This document shows positions 1 through 11,813 of a DNA stretch of 64,000 nucleotides, one piece after another (the first letter of the stretch is position 1; each line of letters begins with the position of its first letter). The DNA is from Hippophae tibetana. Its lineage: Eukaryota; Streptophyta; Magnoliopsida; Rosales; Elaeagnaceae. The DNA lies in NCBI GenBank assembly GCA_037013495.1, contig CM072807.1, positions 7,629,001-7,693,000 on the forward strand, written 5' to 3'. Under the pieces are notes generated by a model. The model was not told the DNA's origin. It worked only from the letters and a program-made list of their open reading frames with translations, and searched no databases. The translations under genes were made by a program, and so were the position numbers.

Positions 1-878
1 TAAAGAAGCATTTTAAACGAACCACTATCTCAAAAAGGACTACTTCTTTACCTTTGTAGCCTTTTTACTCTCAGTAGTCAGTACTTAATAGATTAAGCAA
101 TAGCATAACCTTTGAAAGAAAAACCCTACGCCCATGGACTAATCCTAACAAAAACAGTTTCTTAGGAAGCAAAATCTTGAGAGATTTTCTAACAAACCTT
201 ATGGACTAATAATCCCTGACTACTGCTACACAATACTAACAAAAATATGTATTTGAATACTCACGTTTCGTTTTGAATCGTAGCCAGCACATGGACAATT
301 TTATACCTAACTCATGCGCCTGCTTGGACGACCAACCTCCCTACCATTTTTATATATCTTTTTATCTGGCTCTTTCTTTTAGAGGTCTATGAACCTTAAC
401 CATAAGCTCTACTCATTAAATTATAATGAATCGCATTTTCAGCATCTAAACTAGTGAGGAATAGAAGTCCTTGGCAACAACCAATATATATAAATGATGA
501 TAAAAATGGAAGATTTTACTACATAAGACACATAAATTAGTGTACCCAAAATTGAACCGTCTACTCATTGGCTGCTCCATAATACTCTAAATGATTGCTA
601 CTAACAAAACAATGTCGACTAGCTGAGTTCTGCATCTTCCCCTCCCTTCCTTAACCCCATGAATAAGCACCCTTTTATTTTGGAATATATTTGGAATCAG
701 AAGCCAGACTCTTATAAGAGATGCACAAACCACTTGTGCCTGAACCCTCAGGCTGTATACGTTTAAACCAATGAACTGGACACCAACTCTATTACTCAGT
801 TGAAAAATAAAACCTGAATTGCCTTGAGGTATTAATTAATTAACATGGAAGTTTAGCAGACAGTAATGCAAATTAGGC
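1..878. other. Non-coding flank downstream of MCM10
   Basis: No reading frame, RNA gene or transposon domain was recognised here. The part next to 879 probably holds the 3' untranslated region of the minus-strand MCM10 gene. The rest is ordinary AT-rich plant intergenic sequence. Confidence 0.5.
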
Positions 879-3844
879 TTAGATGTCTTCGTCGGAACTA
901 ACATAATCCAACTCAATCATCTTTCCCGTCACTTGCTCGGGCTTCTTAGCAAAAAAATGTTCCTTCCCAGTTCTGTATCTTTTTGTATTTAGTTGTTCAT
1001 TTCTGATCAAACCAGATGAACCCCTGTTTGCAACAGATGACTTCCTGAGTAACAATTATGAAACTCTTTAATGATACATGCAGTTAGCATAAATAGATTG
1101 ATATATAACAAATTTTACATAAGAAGGAAATGCTCTTATAGACAAGCTACCTCTTCTCAAAGCTTGTGGTATGTTGGCTTCGAATAACTGTTTGCTTGTT
1201 AATGTTTTTTTGAGCTGTTTCCCCTGCAAAATATAGATGGGCTATGATCAAATTGCATACATGCTGTCAGCAAGAGATTATAAGGATGATAGCTTCTAAC
1301 CTGTGACCTCCGAAAGAAATCTTATTCCTTGTGAGTGTATATTTGTTGTCACCTTACCTGCATTGCTGTTTATAAAGATCAATTAAAGACATAAACACTA
1401 ATAAAAAACAACCACACCTAAGTTCTACAAAATTGAAATCAAAAGAAAAGGAACACGTTATCATGCCAATCTAGGGATGTGAAGTAGGGATCCCACATCA
1501 TATAGTTTGCAGGGTGCTTCAATTCTATAAACATTGAACCTGCTTTTGCAGAATTGTTTTCATAAACAAGCTTAAATTTAAAATAATAATAATAAAATTG
1601 ATAAAGAGGAATCTTATGCTCCAGTACACTGTTAGAAGATGGTGGATTTATCAGACAAATTATTTATTATCATATGCAATTTATGACGAACCTGAGTGCC
1701 TTTTTGAGTCCTTCCACAGATAATATTTTAACTGGTTGCTTGGATTTGCTCAGATTTGTTTTGTCAGCTAGAGGATCCAACAAGTAAATCCCTTCAGCCT
1801 TATGATAATTCCTGAATGCTGATCTTATGTTCCTGTGACCAAAAGATATGTGACAAGATTATTGCCTCTTCATACTACTAAGAACAAATTAAGCACTGGA
1901 CTCCTAACTTACCCTCCTTTGAGCTCAGTTCGCATTGTGGAAAATTTTTGTGATTCTGTCTATTGATATAATACATAGAGGAGCATAAGTTAGTCTACTT
2001 CAAAAACAAAGTAGTCAAACAATATGGAGGAATGGAATGCAGATTGCAGAGTCATGCTTACCGATTTATGATATTTACAGTATATACCACGCCGTCTGAA
2101 ACATGGAGGTTCAGTGTTAAGACTTCAGGAAAAGCAAAATAACAAAGCAAAAATAGTAATAGATACAGCGGAAAGACAATGCAAACGTTAGTTCATTCTT
2201 AAAGGTTATGCACGACCATTAGATTTTCCTTACAAAGAGTAATATACACCATTGAGAAATTGAAGAATCATAATGCATGGATTAATCATGAATAAGCAAA
2301 GCATAATTCCAGCACCACTTGCAAAGCAAATTGGAACATGTATTAGCTGCAAGAAATCAAATCTCAATTATTTCATGTTCCCTAGAGATGAAAAAAGTAA
2401 GATGGAGTTTTACAAGGTCATGAAAACGTAACAAAATACAACCAAGCTATGAGAAAATGCAATATATAATTCATTAGCTAGAAAAATACAACCATGACAA
2501 CAACTAAAATAGAAAGAAAAAAAATTTGAAGGAAGGTGATATATAATTGAATACAGCTTACTTATTTATTGCCACTGTACAAGCCATCCCATCTTTTCTC
2601 TTTCCTTTGCAAACTCCATAATCTAGTGAAATGCCCATCTTCAATACTTGAGTAGGTGTGTACACACTCAAAGAAAAACCTGAACCCTGTGCATAAAGAA
2701 AAGGAAACTAGAAATGTTTCTATTAATTGCTAACATAAAAAGGTAAAAAGACAATCAGTTGATAAGAAAGCGATACCTTAGCATCCTTGCGCACTGTACA
2801 ATTAAAGAGTGCCAGTACCGTACCCAACTGCTCATTACAGTAATTCTTGTAAGCATCACCAAACAAGAATAACGAAATGGTATCTTCATCCAAACATCCA
2901 ATTTTCCAGATAGAATAACTCTTTCCATTAGAACTAGTTCTCGTACTCCCCTTCTCAGTCAACACTCCAACTGTTGCCCAACAGCCAGAAAGGGTATCTC
3001 CAACCAACAAATTTCTACAGGATCCAGTGTACCCAATCACAACCAAATTTTAAGTTTTTAACTAAGTAAATCAAAGCACCCCTCAAGTAAGCAACATTTT
3101 AATGTAATTCTCTAGCATGACTAAATCATATTTCCTTCTGAAATTGTAAATATTACTTGGTGAACTCTAATAAAACAAAACCTAACTATAATTATCTGTT
3201 TTATAACCGTATGACAAGAGAAGTCGAGTTACTTTATGGTTGGCAACCGAACGAAACGAATGTCTGAAAAACGTTCGCTAAAATCTGTAGGAGTCAGCAA
3301 CTGTTTCCTGAAAACATTAATTTAAAAAAATAAATAGTTTCATATAAATTGAAGTATTTTATTTCTATAATATACTCAGGAAACAAGAAAATAACATGAA
3401 ACCTACCTAATTCGCAAACCCGAAAACCTCTCAACCGCAGGATCATTGGAAGCCTTGGGCCATTTAGACTTGCAATTCTTCACTACTGGTTCTGTTTCAT
3501 AATCAAGGCAGTCCTGAACCGCGTTTTTAAAGACGGACATATCCGCTCGACCTCTTTGCCTAGGCGACCCTTCATCTGAAAGGTACCCTGCAAAATGAAG
3601 TCCATTTAGAGAGAACCCAGATGGTTTTTAAAGATTCTGAAAGTAAGCCATAATTTATTTTCCAGAGATAGAGAGCACATGAGCAGCCCGATTAAAAAAT
3701 CGCGGTGAAATGAGCCCAAAAAATTATAATAAATAATTACACTAAAATACCTGGTGAGTGGATCGAAGGAGAACCAGGAGGAGTTTCCAAAACCCGATCT
3801 TCAAGAGAGAGAAGGAGGTCAAGGTCGTCATCGCGATTCGACAT
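879..3844 (-). CDS. MCM10: MCM10 homologue (replication initiation factor)
   Basis: MCM10 is a nuclear protein that binds DNA and helps activate the CMG helicase and load polymerase alpha at replication origins. Eleven exons with GT-AG borders were read by hand: 3751-3844, 3407-3587, 3233-3307, 2777-3014, 2562-2686, 2062-2095, 1913-1959, 1692-1832, 1301-1365, 1151-1223 and 879-1044. They sum to 1239 nt, or 412 residues plus stop, close to the usual plant length. The start is an ATG opening MSNRDDDLDLLLSLEDR. The OB-fold core covers about residues 117-200 (GDTLSGCWATVGVLTEKG, then SIWKIGCLDED). The zinc finger is complete: C222, C232, C244 and H247 fit CX9CX11CX2H, and exon 6 supplies its last part (RRGIYCKYHKS). 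The acidic tail ends DYVSSDEDI. No frameshift or stop was found, so the gene looks functional. The 34- and 47-nt exons are the least certain, but their phases join correctly. Confidence 0.95.
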
Positions 3845-3918
3845 GGTGGCTCTGTGGTTGTGTGTGATTCAGATTGTGCGCTGAGTAAACGAGGCTCAAG
3901 AGGGTTCTGTATTTGGAT

Positions 3919-3955
3919 TTTGCCGCCTGCAATAGAGTCTCAATTATTTTGGCGG
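3919..3955 (+). promoter_or_regulatory. Pair of E2F-like sites upstream of MCM10
   Basis: TTTGCCGC at 3919-3926 and TTTGGCGG at 3948-3955 both match the plant E2F consensus WTTSSCSS. They lie 75-111 bp upstream of the MCM10 start codon at 3844. E2F factors switch on replication genes at G1/S, so the position suits the gene. The sites may fall in the promoter or the 5' untranslated region. Function is inferred, not shown. Confidence 0.55.
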
Positions 3956-4588
3956 TAACAAAAAAACTTTAGAAACGTCATCGTTTGCAGCGTCTCACTA
4001 CTTCTCTGAACAGCCTATGACGTGGCTTTTACTTACTGGGACAACCAAGTAAAACAACTCTAAATCTTTATTGGGAGTGTACCGTACCGTTAGGAGAAAA
4101 GAATGATACTTTCGTTCATTGGATGGACCGTAAAAATAATATATTAATTATAACTATATATTTATACATAATATATAAATTAGGTATAAATTAAATATGT
4201 ATATTTTTTTATAAAATAACATTTTATTTAGTTATTAATTTAACTATGTATAAATTAATATTTTATTATGGGAATTGAATTTATTCTAAACACCCTTTAT
4301 CTCATTTTTTAATTTTATTCTATTTTTAAAAAACTATTTTAGTAATTAATCATGTTAAAATTTTATTTTTTAAAATGCATTTGAAAATTAAAAAAAACAC
4401 TAAAATTGAGTCAGATCTCTATGTCATTTTTTAAAATTGATTGATTAAATTGTCACAAAAAACTAATTGATTTAAATGTTCTAATTGCAAAAGACTCTTG
4501 CAACATGTCTCTTACTTTTTTTGTTTTTTGTTTTTTAAATTTTTGTGAGTGCCATTGACTATACAATCATTAAAAGAACCGTCTTATC
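3956..4588. other. AT-rich intergenic sequence
   Basis: Very AT-rich DNA between the MCM10 upstream region and the first Copia LTR. No coding or RNA feature was recognised. Confidence 0.5.
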
Positions 4589-5236
4589 TGTTAGGTTTAA
4601 TGGTAAAAATGAAATTAATAGAGTTATTCAAGCTAATCATGTGTAAGGCAAAGATAATCAATTGATTGTTGATTATACAAATGCTAAGTGAGTTGATCAA
4701 GTGGTCACCAGTGTTAAGGATACTCGATCATTAGATGATTTAGTGCAGATGAACTACTCAACTATGGGTGCTAATGATGTTCTATTTAGAAGCAAGAGCA
4801 ATGCACATATAAGTGGTGTGCATAATGTGCCAAAAGTTATGCCTAAAACTATAACAAATGTGCATGCATGTGATGTGTTTGGTGTGCAAGCTAGTGAAGT
4901 GTATACAGCTCATGCCAACACAACCAATGCATACACATATATTGATGTTGTTAAGAGATCAAATGTTTATATGATATTTACCATAGTTTGTGTGTAGTAG
5001 ATTCACCCCAAAGGTTGTTGTAAAGTTTATTACATAGAAATGAGTGTTAGTTGAGTGGTGTAATCACATGTAATCAATCTCATGTTAACATTATTTTCTT
5101 CTTAAAATAGAAAAAAATATAGAGTACATCAATGTATCATGTATGCAATTTCACAATCAATGAAAAGTATTATTCATCATCTCTTTCTTATTTTCTTCTA
5201 AAACAAACACTTCAATTTTCTTCTTAATATTTATCA
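4589..5236 (+). repeat. Copia-type LTR (remnant 1)
   Basis: A 648-bp segment starts TGTTAGG, ends TTTATCA and is followed directly by a TGGTATCAGAGC primer-binding site, which marks its right border. The left border is inferred from the TG start. No second copy of this LTR was seen in the window. The 98-codon open frame inside it resembles no known protein and is taken as chance. Confidence 0.7.
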
Positions 5237-5536
5237 TGGTATCAGAGCCTAGAAGTTGTAGTAACTTATAATTATAAAGAAAATCTTAAATTGTTGAACT
5301 ACCAAAAGTAGTTCAAGAGTAAGTGCCTAACTCGACACTAATAATTGATAAACATCATGAAAGCTAATCTTTTCATTATGTTTTTCTCACAATCAAGCTC
5401 AATAATAACAACTTTACCATTTGAAGTCATCATATTTTAAAGATTATAAGAAGCTTAAACTTGGAAAATTTTGTTTATAAAGATTCATTAGAAAAATTTC
5501 TTGAAAATGGAACTATCAAATATGAGTTCAAGAACT
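5237..5536 (+). mobile_element. Truncated Copia internal region with initiator-Met primer-binding site
   Basis: TGGTATCAGAGC at 5237-5248 is complementary to the 3' end of initiator tRNA-Met, the primer of most plant Ty1/Copia elements. About 290 bp of AT-rich leader and possible gag start follow, with stops in all frames. The homology then changes character near 5537, so the rest of this element was lost or replaced by the Tat-like element. The right border is approximate. Confidence 0.6.
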
Positions 5537-5539
5537 GGA

Positions 5540-6490
5540 TCTGATTGAGATGGGGTTATGTTTTTCTTGTACCCCAAATACTCTTCCACTTGTCACTAAA
5601 AAACACCACGCTTTCCTAACCATAAGTGACAAGGTGAATCAAATGTCTCATGGTACTTACCTGTTGGGGAATAAAATCAAGAAATCCAGTGTATCCTTGT
5701 CTACACCCTTGGAGTTAAACAAATAGACTAACCCTAAGCCAGTCTAGGTCACTTCGTCTACAAGAAAGGGCACAAAAGAGGACCTACATGGTCAGTTGAT
5801 GGGTGGAAAGCACCATGAACCTACCTTTATGGTAGGTAGTTATCAAATAATAAGGTATGTTTCTCTCAAAGAATTGTCCCTATTTAGGGAAGACATAATT
5901 TCATTACAAAGTATTTTCCCATTAAACCTAAATGGGGTGAAAGTAGTGGGTTGAACAATCAGTTTGAAAGTGGCATCTCAAGTAACTCTGATGCCCATGA
6001 TGAGTTATATCATCACTTCAGGGTGCTTGTAAATCGGTCCACCATTTACACAGCTCTTAAGAGGGAAAAAGGGATGATCTAGTACTTCATGGTAAGACAT
6101 GTTCTTGATATTAGTAAACTCATAAGTCGTTTGTGGAAAGGTACTTGCTAATCTCTTCCCTTGTTTTGTTTGTTTTTATAAGCCATGACTATTGCCATCG
6201 ACTCGGACCAAGAAACGAAGACTTGTCAAGAAACCTCCAAGTTTATTGACCAAGAACTATGTGGCTTAAAGACTCGTTATGAAGCTATGGAACAAGACTC
6301 GAAGAACATACGTACTGAGTTGACCCATGCACTCGGTCAACGGGATAAATGCAAGGAGGAGAGGGATAAACTACGTAAACTAGCTAAGTATTGGAAACAA
6401 AGGACACTGGAAAAGAATTCCCACAAGGCCCTTATGATTAAGAGTACCAAATCACCCATACTAATAAATAAAAGCAAAGCTTATTTGTGA
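5540..6490 (+). pseudogene. Opposite-strand reading-frame remnant in the Tat-1 3' region
   Basis: A plus-strand frame runs with interruptions from about 5540 and ends in a 101-codon ORF at 6185-6490. That ORF is charged and heptad-like, with blocks such as ERDKLRKLAKYWKQR, suggesting a coiled coil. It lies antisense to Tat-1, between the pol remains and the expected 3' LTR. Some Tat-group elements are known to carry an extra antisense ORF in this place, related to plant mobile-domain proteins. Assigning this remnant to that class is inference from position and composition; no catalytic motif was seen. Confidence 0.4.
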
Positions 6491-6659
6491 TCAGGTTGAT
6501 TTGTAATCTCTTCTTTTTTCAAATGTAACTTAAAAAATAAATTAAGATGCCAATAAATCATTTCCCTTGGTTTGCATATTTTTTTTAATGAAGTAAAGGA
6601 AAAGCCCTTATTTGGTATACTCAAGACCCTTTATTAGGATAGACAACAATCCTTTTATC

Positions 6660-6977
6660 CTGCCCCCAAAGTAGGGGGTTTATTATGGCCATCTCATTTC
6701 ATGTTTGGGGGTTATTATGTTATTTTTTTGCGAGACAGGAAACATATAAGGGTGAAATTGAATCCTACCCTTACATGCAATTCCCATATAGGGGGTTCAC
6801 TTTGGTGATAGTTCTCTTAGCTCGTATCCCAAGTGGGAGTGTCCATTTGGCCACCTTACTCTATACTTGGGGGTTATCGCATAAAATAGGTAAGGGTGAA
6901 ATTTAATTCTACCTTTACATGGGCTTCCCAAAGAGAGGGTTCCCTTTGGTGAACTCAATACCTTTTCTTAAGAAAGG
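6660..6977. repeat. Diverged tandem repeats, Tat-1 3' region, left part
   Basis: At least two units of about 170 bp share the word order 'caagtgggag...ccatttggccacc...tacttgggggttatc' and 'aagggtgaaatt...tacatg...ccc...ggttcactttggtga'. Unit starts are near 6660 and 6829. The array is cut by the Copia element inserted at 6978 and resumes at 11978. Tat-group elements often carry such arrays between pol and the 3' LTR. Confidence 0.7.
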
Positions 6978-7118
6978 TGTTAAAGATGATTAGTTGTGTG
7001 TGTATTAGGTGTCTTAGTTGTGTATTAGGTGTATGTCACCTAAGATTGTCTCTAACTTTGTATATAAATAGGTAGTGTCTTTGAATGAATAATATAAGAG
7101 TGAATTCTGAGTTTTACA
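6978..7118 (+). repeat. Copia-2 5' LTR
   Basis: This 141-bp LTR starts TGTTAAAG and ends TTTTACA. It matches the 3' copy with about four substitutions and lacks an 18-bp piece (aacactaggtgaatatat) that the 3' copy has. A TATATAAATAG box lies near 7060. Confidence 0.92.
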
Positions 7119-7130
7119 TGGTATCAGAGC
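7119..7130 (+). promoter_or_regulatory. Copia-2 primer-binding site
   Basis: TGGTATCAGAGC directly follows the 5' LTR and is complementary to the 3' end of initiator tRNA-Met, the standard minus-strand primer of plant Copia elements. Confidence 0.9.
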
Positions 7131-7260
7131 ATTTGGGTTACAAAATTTGGGAAATTTTTTTCCTGTTCAAATTGGGGGCTGATTTTGGGTAAATACAAAT
7201 TAGGATTTGGTGCATTTTTGAGTTCCAACTCGGAACCCCCTTTTGGAGTGCACATTTTTT

Positions 7261-7504
7261 CTCACCGTTAGCACAGGGAGGAAGACTAGCCACTGACCAA
7301 CCAAACCCCGACGTCCGACCACCAGACGAGCCGCGAGTTGGCCACATACGCCACTATGACTTTCTGTCAAATTTCCACACATCTCACCGCCGGCACAAGG
7401 AGGAAGAACAACCACCGACCAGCCAAATCCTGAAGTCCGGTCACCAGACGAGCTGCCAGTGGGCCACACGCGCTACCGTGACTTTCTATCAAATTTCCAC
7501 GCGC
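7261..7504 (+). repeat. 122-bp tandem duplication in the Copia-2 leader
   Basis: Two adjacent, GC-rich copies start at 7261 and 7383 (ctcaccg, then a gaggaag block, then ccagacgagc, then tgactttct.tcaaatttccac). They differ at many positions, so the duplication predates this insertion. It lies in the untranslated leader upstream of the GAG start at 7726. Confidence 0.75.
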
Positions 7505-7725
7505 CGGCGTATGACAGAGTGTCTGTGCAGAATTTTTCTCCGATTGACCTCGTGTCGCTCTCCGTCGTTCCCCCGCATCATTTGTGGTGGTTTGGCACTC
7601 ATCACTTGTGATTGTTCAGGTTTGGGTTCTTCCAATTTTGTGTTCTTATTCGCTGCGTGTTTGGTCGCTGCTGTTGTTGGATTTTATTTGTTCGTTTGCT
7701 CACTGTCTTGTCGTTTGTAAGAGTT

Positions 7726-8349
7726 ATGGCTAAAAAGAAATCTAATGTTGTAACAGATATGGTGCCTATGATGTCTAAAATCACGGACCATAAGCTCAAT
7801 GGTTAAAATTATTTGGCTTTGAGCAAGACCATTCGAATTTATTTAAGAAGTATCGAAAAAGATACTCATTTGACTAATAATCCTCCTAAAGATGATTCAA
7901 AGCAGACATGACTTATAGACGATGCTCGCTTATTTTTGCAAATTCGGAATTCTATTGAAAGTAATGTAATTGACTTGATCAATCATTGTGAATTCGTAAA
8001 GGAATTGATGGATTATTTGGATTTCTTATATTCTGATAAGGGAAATCTTTCTCGCATATATGAGGTATGCACAACATTTTACCGTGCAGACAAACAAGAT
8101 CAGTCACTCACAAATTATTTTATGGAATTTAAAAGGACTTATGAGGAGCTCAATAGTTTGATGCCTTTTAGCCCTGATGTCAAGGTTCAACAAAGCCAAT
8201 GGGAACAAATGGCAGTCATGAGTTTTCTTGCCGGTCTTCCCTATACTTTTGAGACTGTTAAGTCCCAGGTTCTTAGATCTCCTCTTTACAAGAGGTGTTT
8301 AGTCGAGTACTTCGTACAGAAGGCACTCCACCTCCCCCTGCTCAATTAA
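7726..8349 (+). pseudogene. Copia-2 GAG, interrupted
   Basis: The frame starts at an ATG at 7726 (MAKKKSNVV) and continues through the UBN2-type GAG core, for example TNYFMEFKRTYEELNSLMPF and then MSFLAGLP near 8220. It is broken by an in-frame TAA at 7804-7806 and TGA at 7909-7911, so no full capsid protein can be made. A CX2CX4HX4C zinc knuckle (CHYCHKPRHTKHDC) follows in a downstream frame near 8470-8515. Confidence 0.85.
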
Positions 8350-8719
8350 ATGGTGCTTTGGTCAGCCGAAGTAATAATTATGAGCATAGACGATCAACTA
8401 ATATGAACAGAAACAAAGGAGGCGGCTCGCACGGGTTTGAAACTTGACCACAGGACCTCGGAGGTATTGTATGTCACTATTGTCACAAACCAAGACATAC
8501 AAAACATGATTGTAGAAAGCTTCAGTACAAGCATCAGAAAGGTTGCTCGGCTCATATTGCATCCACTTTTGATACTTCTGAAAAATCGGTTCTTATCTCT
8601 GTAGATGAATTTACTAAGTTCTCACAGTATCAAGAATCACTAAGGTCTTCATCACCTTATGTCACTGCTATTGCCGATTCAGGTAAATCAAATGCGTGTC
8701 TCATTTCCTCATCTTCCAA

Positions 8720-9840
8720 ATGGGTTATTGATTCTGGTGCCATAGATCATATGACAGGTAATTCTAGTCTCTTTTCTACTCTTCAGTCACACACTTCTAC
8801 CTCTACTGTTACCTTAGCTGATGGGTCACCATCTCGTGTTCTTGGGTCTAGCACAATTACTCCCACTCATTTGCTTCCTTTGTCATCTGTCTTACATTTA
8901 CCTAGCTTATCCTTTAATTTGATCTCTGTAAGTCAGCTTACTCGCAATCCTAACTGTTGCATCTCATTTTTTCTTAATCGTTGCTTATTTTAGGATCTTA
9001 TGACGAAGAAGACTATTGGTAAATGACATGAGTCTGGAGGCCTCTATATTCTTGACACACCAATACCGAAATTTTTCGCTTGCTCTAATGTAACCTCTCC
9101 CTTCGAGGCACATTGTAGACTGGGTCATCTATCTCTTCCTTTACTGAAGAAACTTTGTCCTCAGTTTAGTAAGGTGTCTTCATTAGATTGCGAGTCTTGT
9201 CAATTTTCAAAACATCATCGTCTTAGTTCAAATCCAAGAGTTAATAAACGTGCTAGTGTTCCTTTTGAATTAGTTCATTCTGATGTTTCGGGTCCTTGTC
9301 GTATTTTGTCTAAACCTGGATTTAAGTATTTTTTTACTTTTGTGGATGATTATTCTCGTGTAACTTGGTTATATTTAATGAAGAGTCATTCTGAATTTTT
9401 TTCTATTTTTTGCACATTTTGTGTTGAGATTAAAACTCAATTTAATGTTTCAATTCGTACTTTGTGAAGTGATAATGCCAAAGAATATACATCAGCTTTG
9501 TTTCAATCTTATATGGTTCAAAATGGCATGCTTCATGAAACTTCGTGTGTTGATACTCCATCTCAAAATGGAGTGACCGAACGTAAGAATAGACATCTTC
9601 TCGAAACTGCACGTGCCTTATTATTTCAAATGAATGTTTCTAAACTTTTTTGGGCCGATGCAGTTTCAACAACATGTTTTCTTATTAATCGCATGCCCTC
9701 ATCTGTTCTTCATGGTGAGATTCCTTACAAAATTTTGTTTCCTAATAAGTCACTATTTTCGGTTGACCCTAGGATATTTGGTAGCACTTGTTTTGTTCGG
9801 GATGTTCGTCCGCATATTACTAAATTAGATCCCCAAGTCT
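8720..9840 (+). pseudogene. Copia-2 protease and integrase, interrupted
   Basis: The aspartic protease active site is visible as VIDSGAIDHMTG near 8720-8757. Integrase follows with a GAG-pre-integrase segment, the second CxxC of the zinc-binding region (DCESCQFSKHH near 9187), a first core segment with HSDVSGP and FVDDYSRVTWLY, then PSQNGVTERKNRHLLE with the core glutamate near 9580. An in-frame TGA at 9465-9467 lies just before the second core aspartate (SDNAKEY). The frame shifts near 9838 into the RT frame. Confidence 0.85.
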
Positions 9841-11806
9841 TTGAAGTGTATCTTCCTTGGTTATTCTTATCTCCAAAAAGGTTATAGATGTTATTGTCCT
9901 AGTCTTAACAAATATCTTGTCTCAATTGATGTTACCTTCATGGAAGACACACCCTATTTTTCGTCTTCTCCTCCTCCTGCATGTCAGGGGGAGGATGAAA
10001 ATTTGTTAGTCTATTCTATCACATCATCTGAACCTGTCTTTGATCCAGTTCCGGTTAGGCCTCTTATAAGTCAAGTCTACTCCAGACATAGACCTTCTGA
10101 TTCATGTCCTGCACCTGCTCCTTCGTCATCAGATCCAGTCCTGAACAACGATCTTCCTATTGCATTACGCAAAGGTAAACGACAATGTACTTATCCTATT
10201 TCTTCTTTTGTTTCGTATAATTGCTTGTCGTCTTCCTCTTTCTCTTTTATTGCTTCTCTTGATTCTATTTCTATCCCTAAAATTGTTCATAAAGCCATAT
10301 CTCATCCTGGTTGGCATTATGCAATGATCGAGGAAATGAATGCATTGGATGACAATGGTACTTGGGACTTGGTTGATTTACCTTCAGGGAAACGGGCTAT
10401 CAGATGCAAATGGGTGTTCATAGTTAAGGTTAATCCAGATGGGTCAGTTGCTCGATTAAAGACTCGTCTTGTTGCTAAGGGATATGCTCAAACCTATGGA
10501 GTGGACTATTCTGACACTTTCTCTCATGTTACTAAATTGACATTTGTTCGGTTGTTTATTTCTATGGTAGCTACTCACCATTGGCCTTTGCATCAACTAG
10601 ATATCAAGAATGCGTTTCTTCATGGTAATCTTCCAGAGGAGGTATTTATGGAGCAACCTCTTGGTTTTGTTGCTCAGGGGGAGTCTAGGCACGTTTGTCG
10701 TCTCCACAAATCTTTGTATGGTTTGAAACAAAGTCCTCGTGCTTGGTTTGGAAAATTTAGTCAAGCTATAGAAACATTTGGTATGATGAAAAGCAAGTCT
10801 GACCATTCTGTGTTCTACAAACAATCAGAAGCTGGTATCATTCTTTTAGTTGTGTATGTAGATGAAATTGTTATTACTGGAAGTGATACTATGGGAATTT
10901 CATCTCTTAAGTCTTTCCTACATACTCAGCTTCACACGAAGGATTTGGGGATGCTAAAGTATTTCTTGGGTGTTGAAGTCACAAGGAGTAAAAAAGGTAT
11001 CTTTCTATCTCAAAGAAAATATGTCTTGGACTTATTAACTGAGACAGGAAAATTAGGAGCAAAACCTTGTAGTGCTCCAATGACTCTGAACATCCACCTT
11101 ACAGGAGATGGAGAACTCTTTAAAGATTCTGAGAGATATCGAAGGGTGGTTGGAAAGTTGAATTACCTTACCGTGACTCGTCTAGATATTGCATATTCAG
11201 TCAGTGTTGTTAGCCAATTTATGTCATCCCCAATAGTTCATCATTGGGCAACGTTAGTGCAAATTTTGTGTTACTTGAAAGGAGCACCTGGACGTGGCAT
11301 CTTGTATGCAAATCATGGACATACTCATATTGAATGTTTTTCAGATGCAGTTTGGGCAGGTTCCAAAGTGGATAGAAGATCCACATCAGGCTATTGTATT
11401 TTCATTAGAGGAAATTTGGTCTCATGGAAAAGTAAGAAGCAAAATGTTGTGTCACAATCGAGTGTAGTCAGAATATAGGGCTATGGCACAATCTGCGTCT
11501 CAGATAATATGGATATATCAGCTCTTGGATGAAGTAGGTCTTAAAACTTCAGTACCAGTGAAATTGTGGTGTGATAACCAAGCTGTTCTTTATATTGCTT
11601 CTAACCCTGTGTTTCATGAGCGAACTAAACACATTGAAATTGATTGTCATTTTGTTCGCGAGAAAATTCAGCAAGGTTTGATTTCTACAGGATATATGAA
11701 GACTGGAGAACAACTAGGAGATATCTTCACGAAAGCTTTAAGTGGGGTTCGAGTTGATTATCTTTGTAACAAGTTAGGCATGATTAATATCTATGCTCCA
11801 ACTTGA
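9841..11806 (+). pseudogene. Copia-2 reverse transcriptase and RNase H, altered
   Basis: A 545-codon open frame (9841-11478) holds the Copia RT core: KWVFIVKVNPDGS, then LVAKGYAQ, LDIKNAFLHGNL and LHKSLYGLKQSPRAWF. The catalytic box near 10852 reads YVDE instead of the usual YVDD, so one of two metal-binding aspartates is replaced. RNase H starts with FSDAVWAGSKVDRRSTSGY near 11340, then shifts frame near 11460 and continues at 11483-11806 (LWCDNQAVLYIASNPVFHER, then HIEIDCHFVREK). The frameshift and the YVDE change make an active enzyme unlikely. Confidence 0.9.
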
Positions 11807-11813
11807 GTGGGAG

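Noticed and set aside
3758-3958. Plus-strand frame opposite MCM10 exon 1
   Set aside because: It is a shadow of the real minus-strand exon 1 and its upstream region, with Arg- and Ser-rich wording and no domain.
4701-4997. 98-codon open frame in the first LTR
   Set aside because: It lies wholly inside an LTR, has no recognisable domain, and open frames of this size occur by chance.
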